Assembly: GCF_030317105.1 (NCBI RefSeq)
Contig: NZ_JASZYG010000006.1
Location: 310,001 to 374,000 of the forward strand
Source of the DNA: Variovorax brevis
GTDB lineage: Bacteria > Pseudomonadota > Gammaproteobacteria > Burkholderiales > Burkholderiaceae_C
Reading direction: 5' to 3'
Length of the DNA: 64,000 nt
Positions 7,636 through 15,981 of the stretch are shown here, one piece after another. Positions within the stretch are counted from its first letter, which is position 1, and each line of letters begins with the position of its first letter. The notes under the pieces were generated by a model. The model saw only the letters and a list, made by a program, of their open reading frames with translations. It ran no database searches and was not told the DNA's origin. The position numbers and the translations under genes were made by a program.

Positions 7636-8048
7636 GGAAAGCTCCTGGTATTTACTCCTTCCCCCTCCGGGGGAAGGCCGGGATGGGGGCAGACGGCACT
7701 CAACTCACCGAGTCGATTCAAGATCGTCTGCATCACCCCTTCAAAATTGATAAACGGCTCGTTGGACGCGAAGCGCAAGACCTCGAACCCCTGCGCATTG
7801 AAAAACGCCGTGCGCTTCGCGTCGTAGCCTTGCTGCACCAGATGCTGAGAACCGTCGAGTTCAACGATCAGCTTTGGTGCAAGACATGCGAAATCCGCGA
7901 TGTAGCTGCCCAAGGGGTGCTGACGGCGGAACTTCACGCCCAGTTGCTCGCTGCGCAGGCCGGTCCAGAGCTTGCGCTCGGAGTCGGTCATGTCGCGACG
8001 CAATGTTTTTGCGTTGCGTTGGGCGACTGGGGTGGATTGGTTGCGCAT
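7632..8048 (-). CDS. DUF559 domain protein (Vsr-like endonuclease fold)
   Basis: A 138-aa DUF559 protein with a restriction-endonuclease-like core. TDSERKLWTGLRSEQLGVKF is the family N-terminus. D52 (YIADF) and E64-D65 (LIVELDGSQH) are the probable metal-binding acidic residues. DUF559 proteins are found as stand-alone genes or fused to repair and restriction domains and have no proven role here. The C-terminal 20 residues, beginning AVCPHPGLPPEGEG, are encoded by a 37-bp intergenic repeat, not by the domain. The gene interrupts a beta-oxidation operon and is flanked by perfect inverted repeats, which suggests insertion as a cassette. Confidence 0.85.
   Translation of the reverse strand: MRNQSTPVAQRNAKTLRRDMTDSERKLWTGLRSEQLGVKFRRQHPLGSYIADFACLAPKLIVELDGSQHLVQQGYDAKRTAFFNAQGFEVLRFASNEPFINFEGVMQTILNRLGELSAVCPHPGLPPEGEGVNTRSFP
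7655..7691 (-). repeat. 37-bp inverted repeat, left copy (inside DUF559 3' end)
   Basis: The segment is the exact reverse complement of 8068-8104. It contains the hairpin CCTTCCCCC/GGGGGAAGG. It supplies the last codons of the DUF559 reading frame. Confidence 0.9.
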
Positions 8049-8067
8049 CGGCGTTATTGAGGCTGCT

Positions 8068-8104
8068 TGCCCCCATCCCGGCCTTCCCCCGGAGGGGGAA
8101 GGAG
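8068..8104 (+). repeat. 37-bp inverted repeat, right copy (upstream of DUF559)
   Basis: Perfect inverted copy of 7655-7691. It lies in the 66-bp gap between the FadN-like gene and the DUF559 gene. The pair encloses 450 bp including nearly all of the DUF559 gene. The core CCCGGCCTTCCCCCGGAGGG resembles the repeat core found again near 24.2 kb. Confidence 0.9.
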
Positions 8105-8114
8105 GAAGACGGGG

Positions 8115-10514
8115 TCAGTTGCGCACGGGCTTTCCGGTGCTCAGCATTCCCATGATTCGCTCTTGCGTCCTGGGATGGACGATGAGCGAGCAGAAGGCCT
8201 TGCGTTCGAGTGCCATCAGGTATTCCTCGGTGACCAGCGTGCCGGCATCCACGTCGCCGCCCGTCACCACGCCGGCGATCAGGCTGGCGATGTGGAAGTC
8301 GTGCGCGCTGATGAAGCCACCGTCGCGCATGTTGACCAGTTGGCCCTTGATGGTCGCGGCGCCGCTGCGGCCGGCCACCGGGAACTTGCGCTTCAGCGGC
8401 GCGCGCCAGCCGGTTTCGCTCATCGCCTTGACCTGTTGCAGCGCGACGTAAAGCAGTTCGTCCTTGTTCGGCACGATCACGTCGCTGTCCAGCAGGTAGC
8501 CGAGCTTGCGCGATTCGAGCGCGCTGGTGCCGACCTTGGCCATCGCGGCAGCCGTGAAGCCTTCCGTGAGGAAGGGCAGGATGTCCGTGCCCGTGGATGC
8601 AGCGGCGTTTTCCGCAGCGCGGCGTGCGATGTAGGTCAGGCCGCCGGCGCCGGGAATGAGGCCCACGCCCACTTCCACGAGACCGATGTAGCTTTCCATT
8701 GCCGCGACACGCGCCGCCGAGTGAATCGCCAGTTCGCAGCCGCCGCCCAATGCCATGCCGCGCACGGCCGACACCACGGGCACGCCGGCATAGCGGATCT
8801 TGAGCATGACGTTTTGCAGCTCGTGCTCCGCGCCTTCGACCGCGCCGATGCCCGCGACCACGAAGGCCGGCAGCATCGCCTGCAAATCGGCGCCGACGGA
8901 GAACATCTCATCGGGCGACCAGATCACCAGGCCCTTGTATTCCTTCTCGGCCAGTTCGACCGCAGCGCCCAGCGCCTCGGCCACGTCAGGGCTGATGGCG
9001 TGCATCTTCGACTGGATGCTGGCGATGAGCACTTCGCCGTCCAGCGTCCACACGCGCACGTCGCCTTCATCGCTGATGGTCGTGCCGGCGTCGTTGGCTT
9101 CCAGTGCCTTGGAACCGTAGACGCTCTCGGGGAAGAGTTGACGCGAGTGAACGGGCAGGCGGCGCAGCGGCACGAAGCGGCTCTCCGACGCGCTCCACGA
9201 ACCTTCAGGCGTGTGCACGCCACCGGCCTTGGCGACCGGGCCCTCGAACACCCACTTGGGCAGCGGTGCGCTCGACAGCGCCTTGCCGGCGTCGATGTCT
9301 TCCTGGATCCAGGTCGCGACTTGCGTCCAGCCAGCCTGTTGCCAGAGTTCGAAGGGACCTTGCTTCATGCCGAAGCCCCAACGCATCGCGAAGTCCACGT
9401 CGCGTGCACTCTCGGCGATGTCGCCCAGATGGATGGCGGCGTAGTGGAAGCTGTCGCGCAGGATCGCCCACAGGAACTGGCCTTGCGGGCCTTCGCTCTC
9501 GCGCAGCAGCTTCAGGCGTTGCGCAGCCGGCTTCTTGAGCATGCGGCCGTACACCTCGTCGGCCTTGGCACCACCGGGCACGTACTCACCCTTGGCCAGG
9601 TCGAAGCGCAGCACGTCGCGGCCGGCTTTCTTGTAGAAACCGGCCTTGGTCTTCTGGCCGAGGTTGCCCATTTCGATGAGCTTCGCGAGCACCGGCGGCG
9701 TTGCGAAGTTGGGGTAGAACGGATCGCTCTTTTCGTCGAGGTTGTCCTGCAGCGTCTTGACGACGTGGGCCAGCGTGTCGAGGCCCACCACGTCGGCGGT
9801 GCGGAAGGTGCCCGAGCTGGCGCGGCCCAGCTTCTTGCCCGTGAGGTCATCCACCACGTCCGGCGTCAGGCCGAACTTCTCGACTTCCTTCAGCGTCGCC
9901 AGCATGCCGGCGATGCCGATGCGGTTGGCGATGAAGTTGGGCGTGTCCTTGGCGCGCACGACGCCCTTGCCCAGCGTGCTGGTGACGAAGGCTTCGAGGT
10001 TGTCGAGCACCTGTGGCTGCGTGGTCGGCGTGTTGATCAGCTCGACCAGGAACATGTAGCGCGGCGGGTTGAAGAAGTGGATGCCGCAGAAGTTCGCCTT
10101 CAGCGCTTCGGGCAGTGCTTCGCTCAATTTGGTGATCGACAGGCCGGAGGTGTTCGAGGCGAGGATCGCGGTCTTCGACACGTGGGGCGCGATCTTCCTG
10201 TAGAGGTCGAGCTTCCAGTCCATGCGCTCGGCGATCGCCTCGATCACGAGGTCGCATTCGGCCAGCTTGTCGAGGTTGTCGTCGTAGTTGGCGACTTCGA
10301 TCAGCGATGCATCGGCCGCATTGCCCAGCGGCGCGGGCTTGAGCTTCTTGAGGTTGTCGATGGCGCGCGTGACGATGCCGTTCTTCGGGCCTTCCTTTGC
10401 GGCCAGGTCGAACAGCACGACCGGCACGCGGACGTTGACGAGGTGGGCCGCGATCTGCGCGCCCATCACGCCTGCGCCGAGCACGGCGACTTTTTTCACT
10501 TGGAATCGGGACAT
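8115..10514 (-). CDS. 3-Hydroxyacyl-CoA dehydrogenase/enoyl-CoA hydratase fusion (FadN-like)
   Basis: A 799-aa bifunctional beta-oxidation enzyme. The N-terminal NAD-binding domain begins KKVAVLGAGVMGAQIAAHL with G13-x-G15-x-x-G18, followed by the HAD C-terminal domains; GIHFFNPPRYM carries the catalytic His. A C-terminal crotonase domain has FSVGADLQ and MALGGGCELAIH as oxyanion-hole segments and VGVGLIPGAGG near the active site. This order, dehydrogenase first and hydratase last, is that of Bacillus FadN and not of FadB/FadJ. The start is ATG 10514, where the domain begins; no strong ribosome-binding site is seen. It works with the thiolase and acyl-CoA dehydrogenase in the same operon. Confidence 0.93.
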   Translation of the reverse strand: MSRFQVKKVAVLGAGVMGAQIAAHLVNVRVPVVLFDLAAKEGPKNGIVTRAIDNLKKLKPAPLGNAADASLIEVANYDDNLDKLAECDLVIEAIAERMDWKLDLYRKIAPHVSKTAILASNTSGLSITKLSEALPEALKANFCGIHFFNPPRYMFLVELINTPTTQPQVLDNLEAFVTSTLGKGVVRAKDTPNFIANRIGIAGMLATLKEVEKFGLTPDVVDDLTGKKLGRASSGTFRTADVVGLDTLAHVVKTLQDNLDEKSDPFYPNFATPPVLAKLIEMGNLGQKTKAGFYKKAGRDVLRFDLAKGEYVPGGAKADEVYGRMLKKPAAQRLKLLRESEGPQGQFLWAILRDSFHYAAIHLGDIAESARDVDFAMRWGFGMKQGPFELWQQAGWTQVATWIQEDIDAGKALSSAPLPKWVFEGPVAKAGGVHTPEGSWSASESRFVPLRRLPVHSRQLFPESVYGSKALEANDAGTTISDEGDVRVWTLDGEVLIASIQSKMHAISPDVAEALGAAVELAEKEYKGLVIWSPDEMFSVGADLQAMLPAFVVAGIGAVEGAEHELQNVMLKIRYAGVPVVSAVRGMALGGGCELAIHSAARVAAMESYIGLVEVGVGLIPGAGGLTYIARRAAENAAASTGTDILPFLTEGFTAAAMAKVGTSALESRKLGYLLDSDVIVPNKDELLYVALQQVKAMSETGWRAPLKRKFPVAGRSGAATIKGQLVNMRDGGFISAHDFHIASLIAGVVTGGDVDAGTLVTEEYLMALERKAFCSLIVHPRTQERIMGMLSTGKPVRN

Positions 10515-10545
10515 GGTGTTGGGTATGTTGGTTGGGGGCCGCGTC

Positions 10546-10980
10546 TTACTGAACGCGGGTCCACGTTTGCGTGCGCCAGAAAGGGCCGAGGTAGCCGCGC
10601 ACCTCCAGCTTCTTGCCGCCGTCGATGGGCGTGAAGCTGGCGCGGTATTCCTTGCCGTTCTCGGGATCGAGGATCTTTCCGTTCTCCCAGACGTCCTTAC
10701 CCTCGGCCTTGCTGCCGCCGCGGATGATTTCGAGGCCGGCAATGGGCTTGCCCTTGCGGTCGTCGGTGCACTCGTCGCACACGGCGTCGGGCTTGGCGTC
10801 CTTGCGCAGGGTCTTGACGATGTTGCCGGCGAGTGCGCCGCCCTTGTCCGCAATGCGGATCTCGGCCTTGGACTCGCCCGTCTTGTCATCCACGCTGCGC
10901 CACAGGCCCGTGGGAACCATCTGGGCCATGGCGCCACCGGCGGCGGCCAGAAAAACTGCTGCTGCGAAAACACGCTTCAT
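10546..10980 (-). CDS. DUF2147 exported protein
   Basis: A 144-aa protein with a signal peptide (residues about 1-22, MKRVFAAAVFLAAAGGAMAQ) and a DUF2147 domain: GLWRSVDDKTGESKAEIRI near the start, WENGKILDPENGKEYRA in the middle and the C-terminal GYLGPFWRTQTWTRV. The family is a small periplasmic lipocalin-like beta-barrel of unknown ligand. AAGGACTTTCA upstream supports ATG 10980. It is commonly seen in betaproteobacterial fatty-acid operons, and here sits between the acyl-CoA dehydrogenase and the FadN-like gene. It has one cysteine pair, C-D-E-C. Confidence 0.85.
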   Translation of the reverse strand: MKRVFAAAVFLAAAGGAMAQMVPTGLWRSVDDKTGESKAEIRIADKGGALAGNIVKTLRKDAKPDAVCDECTDDRKGKPIAGLEIIRGGSKAEGKDVWENGKILDPENGKEYRASFTPIDGGKKLEVRGYLGPFWRTQTWTRVQ

Positions 10981-11095
10981 TGAAAGTCCTTGAAAGAGGA
11001 AAGGCAGCCGCCGCCGGGCCGCCCCAAGGCGAGCCGCGCTTCCCTTTCGGGAGATGACGAAGCACACGCAGTGGCAAGCCGGGGCGCAGACATGA

Positions 11096-12892
11096 TCAAG
11101 CGAGTGCTGCGTCGGTGTCCATCAAGGACTTGCTGCCGGCACGGGCCGTGCGCATCAGCGTTGCCGTTTCCGGGAACAGCTTGGCGAAGTAGAAGCGCGC
11201 GGTTTGCAGCTTGCCCAGGTAGAACGGGTCGTTGTTGCCCGCGGCGATTGCGCGCAGCGCCACTTGCGCCTGGCGCGCAAACAGGTAGCCAAACACGAAG
11301 TGACCGGCCACGCGCAGGTAGTCCACCGCGGCAGCGCCCACTTCGTCGGGGTTCTGGAAACCCTTGAAGCCGATTTCCGTCGTGAACTTGGTGAGCTGTT
11401 CGCCCAGCACGGCCACGGGCGTGATGAACTCGCTCATCTTCTCGTTCACGCCTTCTTCTTCCACCAGCTTGCCCACGAGCTTGCCGAACTTCTTGAGCGA
11501 CGCGCCGTTGTTGCCCAGGATCTTGCGGCCCAGCAAGTCCAGCGACTGGATGGTGTTGGTGCCTTCATAGATCATGTTGATGCGGTTGTCGCGCACGAAC
11601 TGCTCCATGCCCCATTCCTTGATGAAGCCGTGGCCGCCGAACACCTGCATGCACGCGTTGGTCGCGATGTGGCCGTTGTCGGTGATGAAGGCCTTGACGA
11701 TCGGCGTCAGCAGCGCGACGAGTTCGCCCGATTCCTTGCGGACCTTTTCGTCGGGGTGATTGTGTTCCTTGTCCAGCAGCAGCGTGCAGAAGATCTGCAG
11801 CGCGCGGCCGCCTTCGGCATAGGCCTTGGCCGTGAGCAGCATCTTGCGCACGTCGGGGTGCACGATGATCGGATCAGCGTCCTTGTCCTTGGCCTTCACG
11901 CCCGACAGCGAGCGCATCTGCACGCGGTCCTTGGCGTAGGCCAGTGCGTTCTGGTAAGCCACTTCGGTCAGGCCCAGCGACTGGTTGCCCACGCCCAGGC
12001 GGGCGGCGTTCATCATCACGAACATCGCGGCGAGGCCCTTGTTGGGCTCGCCCACCATGGTGCCGATGGCGCCTTCGATCACGATCTGCGCCGTGGCGTT
12101 GCCGTGGATGCCCATCTTGTGCTCGAGGCCGGCGCAGAAGATCGGGTTGCGGCTGCCCAGCGAACCGTCGGTGTTCACGTTGAACTTGGGCACGGCGAAC
12201 AGGCTGATGCCCTTGCTGCCCTTGGGCGCGTCCGGCAGGCGCGCGAGCACCAGGTGGACGATGTTCTCGGTGATCTCGTGCTCACCGGCCGAGATGAAGA
12301 TCTTGCTGCCGCTGATCTTGTAGGTGCCGTCGGCTTGGGGTTCTGCCTTGGTGCGCAGCAGGCCCAGGTCGGTGCCGCAATGCGGTTCGGTCAGGCACAT
12401 GGTGCCGGTCCATTCGCCGCTGGTGAGCTTGGGCAGGTAGGTCTTCTTCTGCTCGTCGGTGCCGTGGGCGTGCAGCGCTTCGTACGCACCGTGCGAGAGG
12501 CCCGGGTACATCGTCCAGGCCTGGTTGGCGCTGTTGAGCATTTCGTAGAGGCACTGGTTGACCACGTACGGCAGGCCCTGGCCGCCGTAAGCCGGATCGC
12601 ACGACAGCGCGGGCCAGCCGCCTTCGATGAACTGTGCGTACGCTTCCTTGAAGCCCTTGGGCACCGTGACGGTGTGCGTCGTCTTGTCGAGCGTGCAGCC
12701 TTCTTCGTCGCCCGAGATGTTCAGCGGGAAGGTGACTTCGGCGGCGAACTTGCCAGCCTCTTCGATCACGGCGTTGACGGTGTCCGCGTCGGTCTCGGCA
12801 TGCTTGGGCATCGCCTTGAATTCTTCGGCGACGTTGAGCACTTCGTGCAACATGAACTGCATGTCGCGAACGGGCGGGTTATAGGCTGGCAT
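11096..12892 (-). CDS. Acyl-CoA dehydrogenase (about 600-aa family)
   Basis: A 598-aa FAD-dependent acyl-CoA dehydrogenase that makes the first double bond in beta-oxidation and passes electrons to ETF. It belongs to the long class with an extra N-terminal segment and a C-terminal domain after the catalytic core. MCLTEPHCGTDL is the FAD/substrate loop, ISAGEHEI follows, and the catalytic base is E443 in MIYEGTNTIQ. CAAGGAGCTTTACGC upstream gives a strong ribosome-binding site for ATG 12892. It is the first enzyme gene downstream of the TetR regulator, 51 bp apart. Confidence 0.93.
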   Translation of the reverse strand: MPAYNPPVRDMQFMLHEVLNVAEEFKAMPKHAETDADTVNAVIEEAGKFAAEVTFPLNISGDEEGCTLDKTTHTVTVPKGFKEAYAQFIEGGWPALSCDPAYGGQGLPYVVNQCLYEMLNSANQAWTMYPGLSHGAYEALHAHGTDEQKKTYLPKLTSGEWTGTMCLTEPHCGTDLGLLRTKAEPQADGTYKISGSKIFISAGEHEITENIVHLVLARLPDAPKGSKGISLFAVPKFNVNTDGSLGSRNPIFCAGLEHKMGIHGNATAQIVIEGAIGTMVGEPNKGLAAMFVMMNAARLGVGNQSLGLTEVAYQNALAYAKDRVQMRSLSGVKAKDKDADPIIVHPDVRKMLLTAKAYAEGGRALQIFCTLLLDKEHNHPDEKVRKESGELVALLTPIVKAFITDNGHIATNACMQVFGGHGFIKEWGMEQFVRDNRINMIYEGTNTIQSLDLLGRKILGNNGASLKKFGKLVGKLVEEEGVNEKMSEFITPVAVLGEQLTKFTTEIGFKGFQNPDEVGAAAVDYLRVAGHFVFGYLFARQAQVALRAIAAGNNDPFYLGKLQTARFYFAKLFPETATLMRTARAGSKSLMDTDAALA

Positions 12893-12943
12893 GCGTAAAG
12901 CTCCTTGGATCGATGGGATTGGAAAAAACGAAGAAAACGGGGC

Positions 12944-13612
12944 TCAAGCGACGGGCTTGAGCTGGTGTTGGGCAGTGGTGGCTTCTTGTGCGGTGCTGCG
13001 CGCGATGATGTTGGCGAAGCCGGCGTTGGCACGGTCCAGCGATTGCGGCATGCGCAGGAAGCGGGCTTCGTAGTGCAGCGCAAGAATCAGCGCGTGGATC
13101 TCGAAGGCGATCTGCTGGGCGTCGGCGTCGGCGCACAGATGGCCTTCTTCCTTCGCCTGCTCCACGGCACGCAGCATGGCGGCCAGCCAGACGTTGACCG
13201 AATCGGCCAGCGCGTCGCGCACCGGTCCCGGCCGGTCGTCGAACTCGACGGCGCCGCTGATGTAGATGCAGCCTGAGTCGATTTCGGCGGAGGTGCGCTT
13301 CATCCAGTTGGCGAACATGGCGCGCAGGCGCGGCAGGCCGCGCGGCGCCGTCAGCGCCGGGTAGAACACTTCCTGCTCGAAACGGGTGTGGTACTCGCGC
13401 ACCACCGAAATCTGCAGTTCCTCACGCGAGCCGAAATGGGCAAAGACGCCCGATTTGCTCATCTGCGTGATTTCCGCGATGGCACCGATCGAAAGCCCTT
13501 CCAGCCCGATCTGGGCGGCCAGGTTGAGCGATGCGTCGATGATGATGGCCTTGGTTTGCAACCCCTTCTGGGGCTGGCGGGAAGCCTTGGCGGAGACGGC
13601 GGTGGCTGGCAT
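12944..13612 (-). CDS. TetR-family regulator of the acyl-CoA operon
   Basis: A 222-aa TetR-type repressor. The N-terminal helix-turn-helix is IDASLNLAAQIGLEGLSIGA, then TQMSKSGVFAHFGSREELQ, with the recognition helix around SKSGVFAHF. The C-terminal half has the helical ligand-binding domain (TetR_C like). It is the first gene of the minus-strand fatty-acid operon, so it is likely autoregulated and responds to an acyl-CoA, by analogy with PsrA and FadR-type TetR proteins. The palindrome ACGAACGGTCGT overlaps its promoter. The ligand is inferred from context only. Confidence 0.88.
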   Translation of the reverse strand: MPATAVSAKASRQPQKGLQTKAIIIDASLNLAAQIGLEGLSIGAIAEITQMSKSGVFAHFGSREELQISVVREYHTRFEQEVFYPALTAPRGLPRLRAMFANWMKRTSAEIDSGCIYISGAVEFDDRPGPVRDALADSVNVWLAAMLRAVEQAKEEGHLCADADAQQIAFEIHALILALHYEARFLRMPQSLDRANAGFANIIARSTAQEATTAQHQLKPVA

Positions 13613-13631
13613 GCGTGGGCTTTGGAATAAA

Positions 13632-13669
13632 ACGAACGGTCGTGCTATTTTGCGTTACTTTCATGTCAA
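13632..13669 (-). promoter_or_regulatory. Candidate promoter and operator of the tetR/acyl-CoA operon
   Basis: On the minus strand TTGACA (13669-13664) is separated by 16 bp from TAGCAC (13647-13642), a sigma-70-like pair directing transcription into tetR. ACGAACGGTCGT (13632-13643) is an imperfect 12-bp palindrome (one mismatched pair) overlapping the -10 element, a good position for repression by the TetR protein. Confidence 0.4.
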
Positions 13670-13783
13670 TCGGAAGACCAAAGACCCGAAAGTTTTGCGG
13701 GGCTTTGCCGGTTTCACCTGTACGGTGGCGCGCCCGAAAACGCCCGACTTCGGCCCTTCACGCAAGCGCCGTACATTGCGCGA

Positions 13784-15052
13784 ATGCGCTCACGGATTGC
13801 CCACCCGCCGACCGTTGCCCGTCGCATGGCCTGCCTCGCGGCATGCCTCGTGTTTTCGATGTCATGCGCCGCCCAGGAGATTCGCTGCCATGCGCCGGCC
13901 CAGATGGACGACGGCTGGGAAACGGCATCCGCTTCAGCCTCCGGCTTCAATGCCGCCGCCCTGTGTAGCACCCTCGATGCGGCGGCCGCGGGGCCCGACA
14001 AGCTCCATGGACTCGTCGTGGAGCGTCACGGCCGGCTGGTGGCGGAGCTGTATCGCGACGGGCCCGACAAGCCGATCAACGTCCTGTTCGGCGTGGGCCG
14101 GCCCTTTGCCAAAGACGCTCATTTCGGTCCGGACGTCCGCCACGACGCGCGCTCGGTCAGCAAGAGCGTCGTGGGCCTGCTGGTCGGCATCGCCAGGGAC
14201 AAGGGGCAACTGGGCGGCTTGTCATCGCCCGTGCTGGATTTCTATCCCGAAGACCCGGAGCTGCTGTCGGCGCGGCACAACCGCGTCACGCTGGACAACC
14301 TGCTGAGCATGACGAGCGGTTTGCAGTGGGACGAAGGTTCGCTGCCGAACGATGAAACCCGCCTTTACTGGACGACGAGCCTCCTGCCCTTTCTCTTCAA
14401 CCGCCCTGTGGTGGCGCAGCCGGGCGAGGTCTTTCACTACAACTCGGGCTCAACGGCCGTGCTGGCCGACATCATCACCATGGCGCAAGGCGCCAGCCTG
14501 ACAACGCTGGCCCGGGAACAACTCTTCGAACCGCTGGGCATCAGCGACTGGGAATGGGTGACCGACCTGCGGGGCCGCGAACTCGCCTTCACCGGGCTTC
14601 GCATGCGCCCGCGCGACATGGCCAAGCTGGGCAGGCTGGTGCTGGACCACGGCCAGTGGCGCGGACGACAGGTGGTGTCGCCGGAATGGGTGCACGCCTC
14701 CATCACGCCACACATCGCCACGGACATCCGCTTGCCGCCCACGGCGCCGGAACCTCTGGGCTACGGCTACCAATGGTGGACGGGCACGACGCGATGGAAT
14801 GGCCGCAACCTGGCGTGGAGTGCCGCCTTCGGCAACGGCGGCCAGCGCATCTTCGTGGTGCCGGAACTGGACATGACCGTCGTGACGACTGCGGGCGCGT
14901 ACGGCGACGGCAAGATCAACGTCATGGTCAACGGGCTGTTGGACCGCATCGTGGCGACGGTCCTGGACCCGGATCAAAACCCGAGCGCAGCCGCTACCGC
15001 GGGCGTGACCGCAACGTCTGAATCCACGCCGACGTCGCGACCGCTTCGTTGA
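13784..15052 (+). CDS. Exported serine hydrolase (class C beta-lactamase fold)
   Basis: A 422-aa serine hydrolase of the beta-lactamase/esterase EstB family. A signal peptide is present: basic start, hydrophobic ACLAACLVFSMSCA near residues 16-29, cleavage near AAQ. The catalytic S124-V-S-K127 (SxxK) is in ARSVSKSVVGL and Y219-N-S is in FHYNSGSTA. The QWWTGT and GNGGQRIFVVPE segments match the late C-terminal part of the domain. Members hydrolyse esters, peptides or small amides in the periplasm; no beta-lactam resistance can be inferred. ATG 13826 is an alternative start that keeps the signal peptide. It stands alone between two minus-strand operons. Confidence 0.85.
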   Translation: MRSRIAHPPTVARRMACLAACLVFSMSCAAQEIRCHAPAQMDDGWETASASASGFNAAALCSTLDAAAAGPDKLHGLVVERHGRLVAELYRDGPDKPINVLFGVGRPFAKDAHFGPDVRHDARSVSKSVVGLLVGIARDKGQLGGLSSPVLDFYPEDPELLSARHNRVTLDNLLSMTSGLQWDEGSLPNDETRLYWTTSLLPFLFNRPVVAQPGEVFHYNSGSTAVLADIITMAQGASLTTLAREQLFEPLGISDWEWVTDLRGRELAFTGLRMRPRDMAKLGRLVLDHGQWRGRQVVSPEWVHASITPHIATDIRLPPTAPEPLGYGYQWWTGTTRWNGRNLAWSAAFGNGGQRIFVVPELDMTVVTTAGAYGDGKINVMVNGLLDRIVATVLDPDQNPSAAATAGVTATSESTPTSRPLR

Positions 15053-15087
15053 AGCGCCCGGGACGCCGGACGTTGACCCCTACGCGA

Positions 15088-15936
15088 TCAAAGCTTGAAC
15101 GGCACCACTTCCTGCCGCTGGTCGCCCAGGCCCTCGATGCCCAGCGTCATCACGTCGCCCTTCTTGAGATAGAGCGGCGGCTTCATGCCCAAGCCGACGC
15201 CGGGGGGCGTGCCGGTGGTGATGACGTCACCGGGCATCAACGTCATGAACTGGCTCAGGTAGCTCACGATCTTGGCAACGCTGAAGATCATGGTCTTGGT
15301 ATTGCCGGTCTGCATGCGCTGGCCATTGAGGTCAAGCCACATCGAGAGTTTTTGCGGGTTGGGCACTTCGTCGCGCGTGACCAGCCAGGGGCCGATGGGG
15401 CCGAAGGTGTCGCAGCCCTTGCCCTTGTCCCAGGTGCCACCGCGCTCCAACTGGTATTCGCGCTCGCTCACGTCGTTGATGGTGCAGTAGCCCGCCACGA
15501 AGTTGAGCGCGTCCTTTTGCGACACGTAGCGCGCACGCGCGCCGATGACCACGCCAAGCTCGACTTCCCAATCGGACTTGACCGAGCCCTTGGGCAGCAT
15601 GACGGGATCGTTCGGGCCCTGGACGCAGGAGTTCGCCTTCATGAACACCACGGGCTCGGCGGGAATGGGCAAACCCGATTCGGCCGCATGGTCCGCATAG
15701 TTCAAACCGATGGCAATGAACTTGCCGACCTGCCCGATCGGGCAACCATAGCGCGGCTTGCCCTTGACCAGCGGCAGCTTGTCGGTCTTGAGCTTGGCGA
15801 TCCTGGCGAGAGCCGCATCGCTGAGTTGCTCCGGACCGATGTCCTTGACCGCGGCGCTCAGGTCGCGCAGTTGCCCGTTGGCATCGATGAGCCCCGGCTT
15901 TTCCTTGCCCGGATTTCCGTAGCGAACCAGTTTCAT
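15088..15936 (-). CDS. Fumarylacetoacetate hydrolase family protein; probable 2,4-diketo-3-deoxy-sugar-acid hydrolase
   Basis: A 282-aa FAH-fold hydrolase. KFIAIGLNYADHAAESGLP is the family entry motif. E124 and E126 (DWEVELGVVIG) with D155 (CTINDVSER) form the divalent-metal site. The stretch RGGTWDKGKGCDTFGPIGPW is characteristic of the subgroup that hydrolyses 2,4-diketo-3-deoxy-L-fuconate and related acids to pyruvate plus a hydroxyacid. The two SDRs upstream and the dehydratase in the divergent arm fit that non-phosphorylated route. It is often auto-annotated as ureidoglycolate lyase; no purine genes are near. AAAGGAACACAACA precedes ATG 15936. Confidence 0.85.
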   Translation of the reverse strand: MKLVRYGNPGKEKPGLIDANGQLRDLSAAVKDIGPEQLSDAALARIAKLKTDKLPLVKGKPRYGCPIGQVGKFIAIGLNYADHAAESGLPIPAEPVVFMKANSCVQGPNDPVMLPKGSVKSDWEVELGVVIGARARYVSQKDALNFVAGYCTINDVSEREYQLERGGTWDKGKGCDTFGPIGPWLVTRDEVPNPQKLSMWLDLNGQRMQTGNTKTMIFSVAKIVSYLSQFMTLMPGDVITTGTPPGVGLGMKPPLYLKKGDVMTLGIEGLGDQRQEVVPFKL

Positions 15937-15981
15937 TGTTGTGTTCCTTTTTCAGTGAGAGGGAATCGTCCAGAAGACGGA

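Noticed and set aside
8067..10634. 855-codon plus-strand reading frame
   Set aside because: It is antisense to the FadN-like gene; the His/Arg/Asp-rich translation has no motif. Long shadow frames are expected in high-GC DNA.
10981..11095. GC-rich gap between DUF2147 and acyl-CoA dehydrogenase as a repeat
   Set aside because: Only weak internal complementarity was seen and no second copy in the window.
11204..12898. 564-codon plus-strand frame over the acyl-CoA dehydrogenase
   Set aside because: Antisense shadow of a gene with all catalytic residues; composition is Val/His/Arg-biased without motifs.
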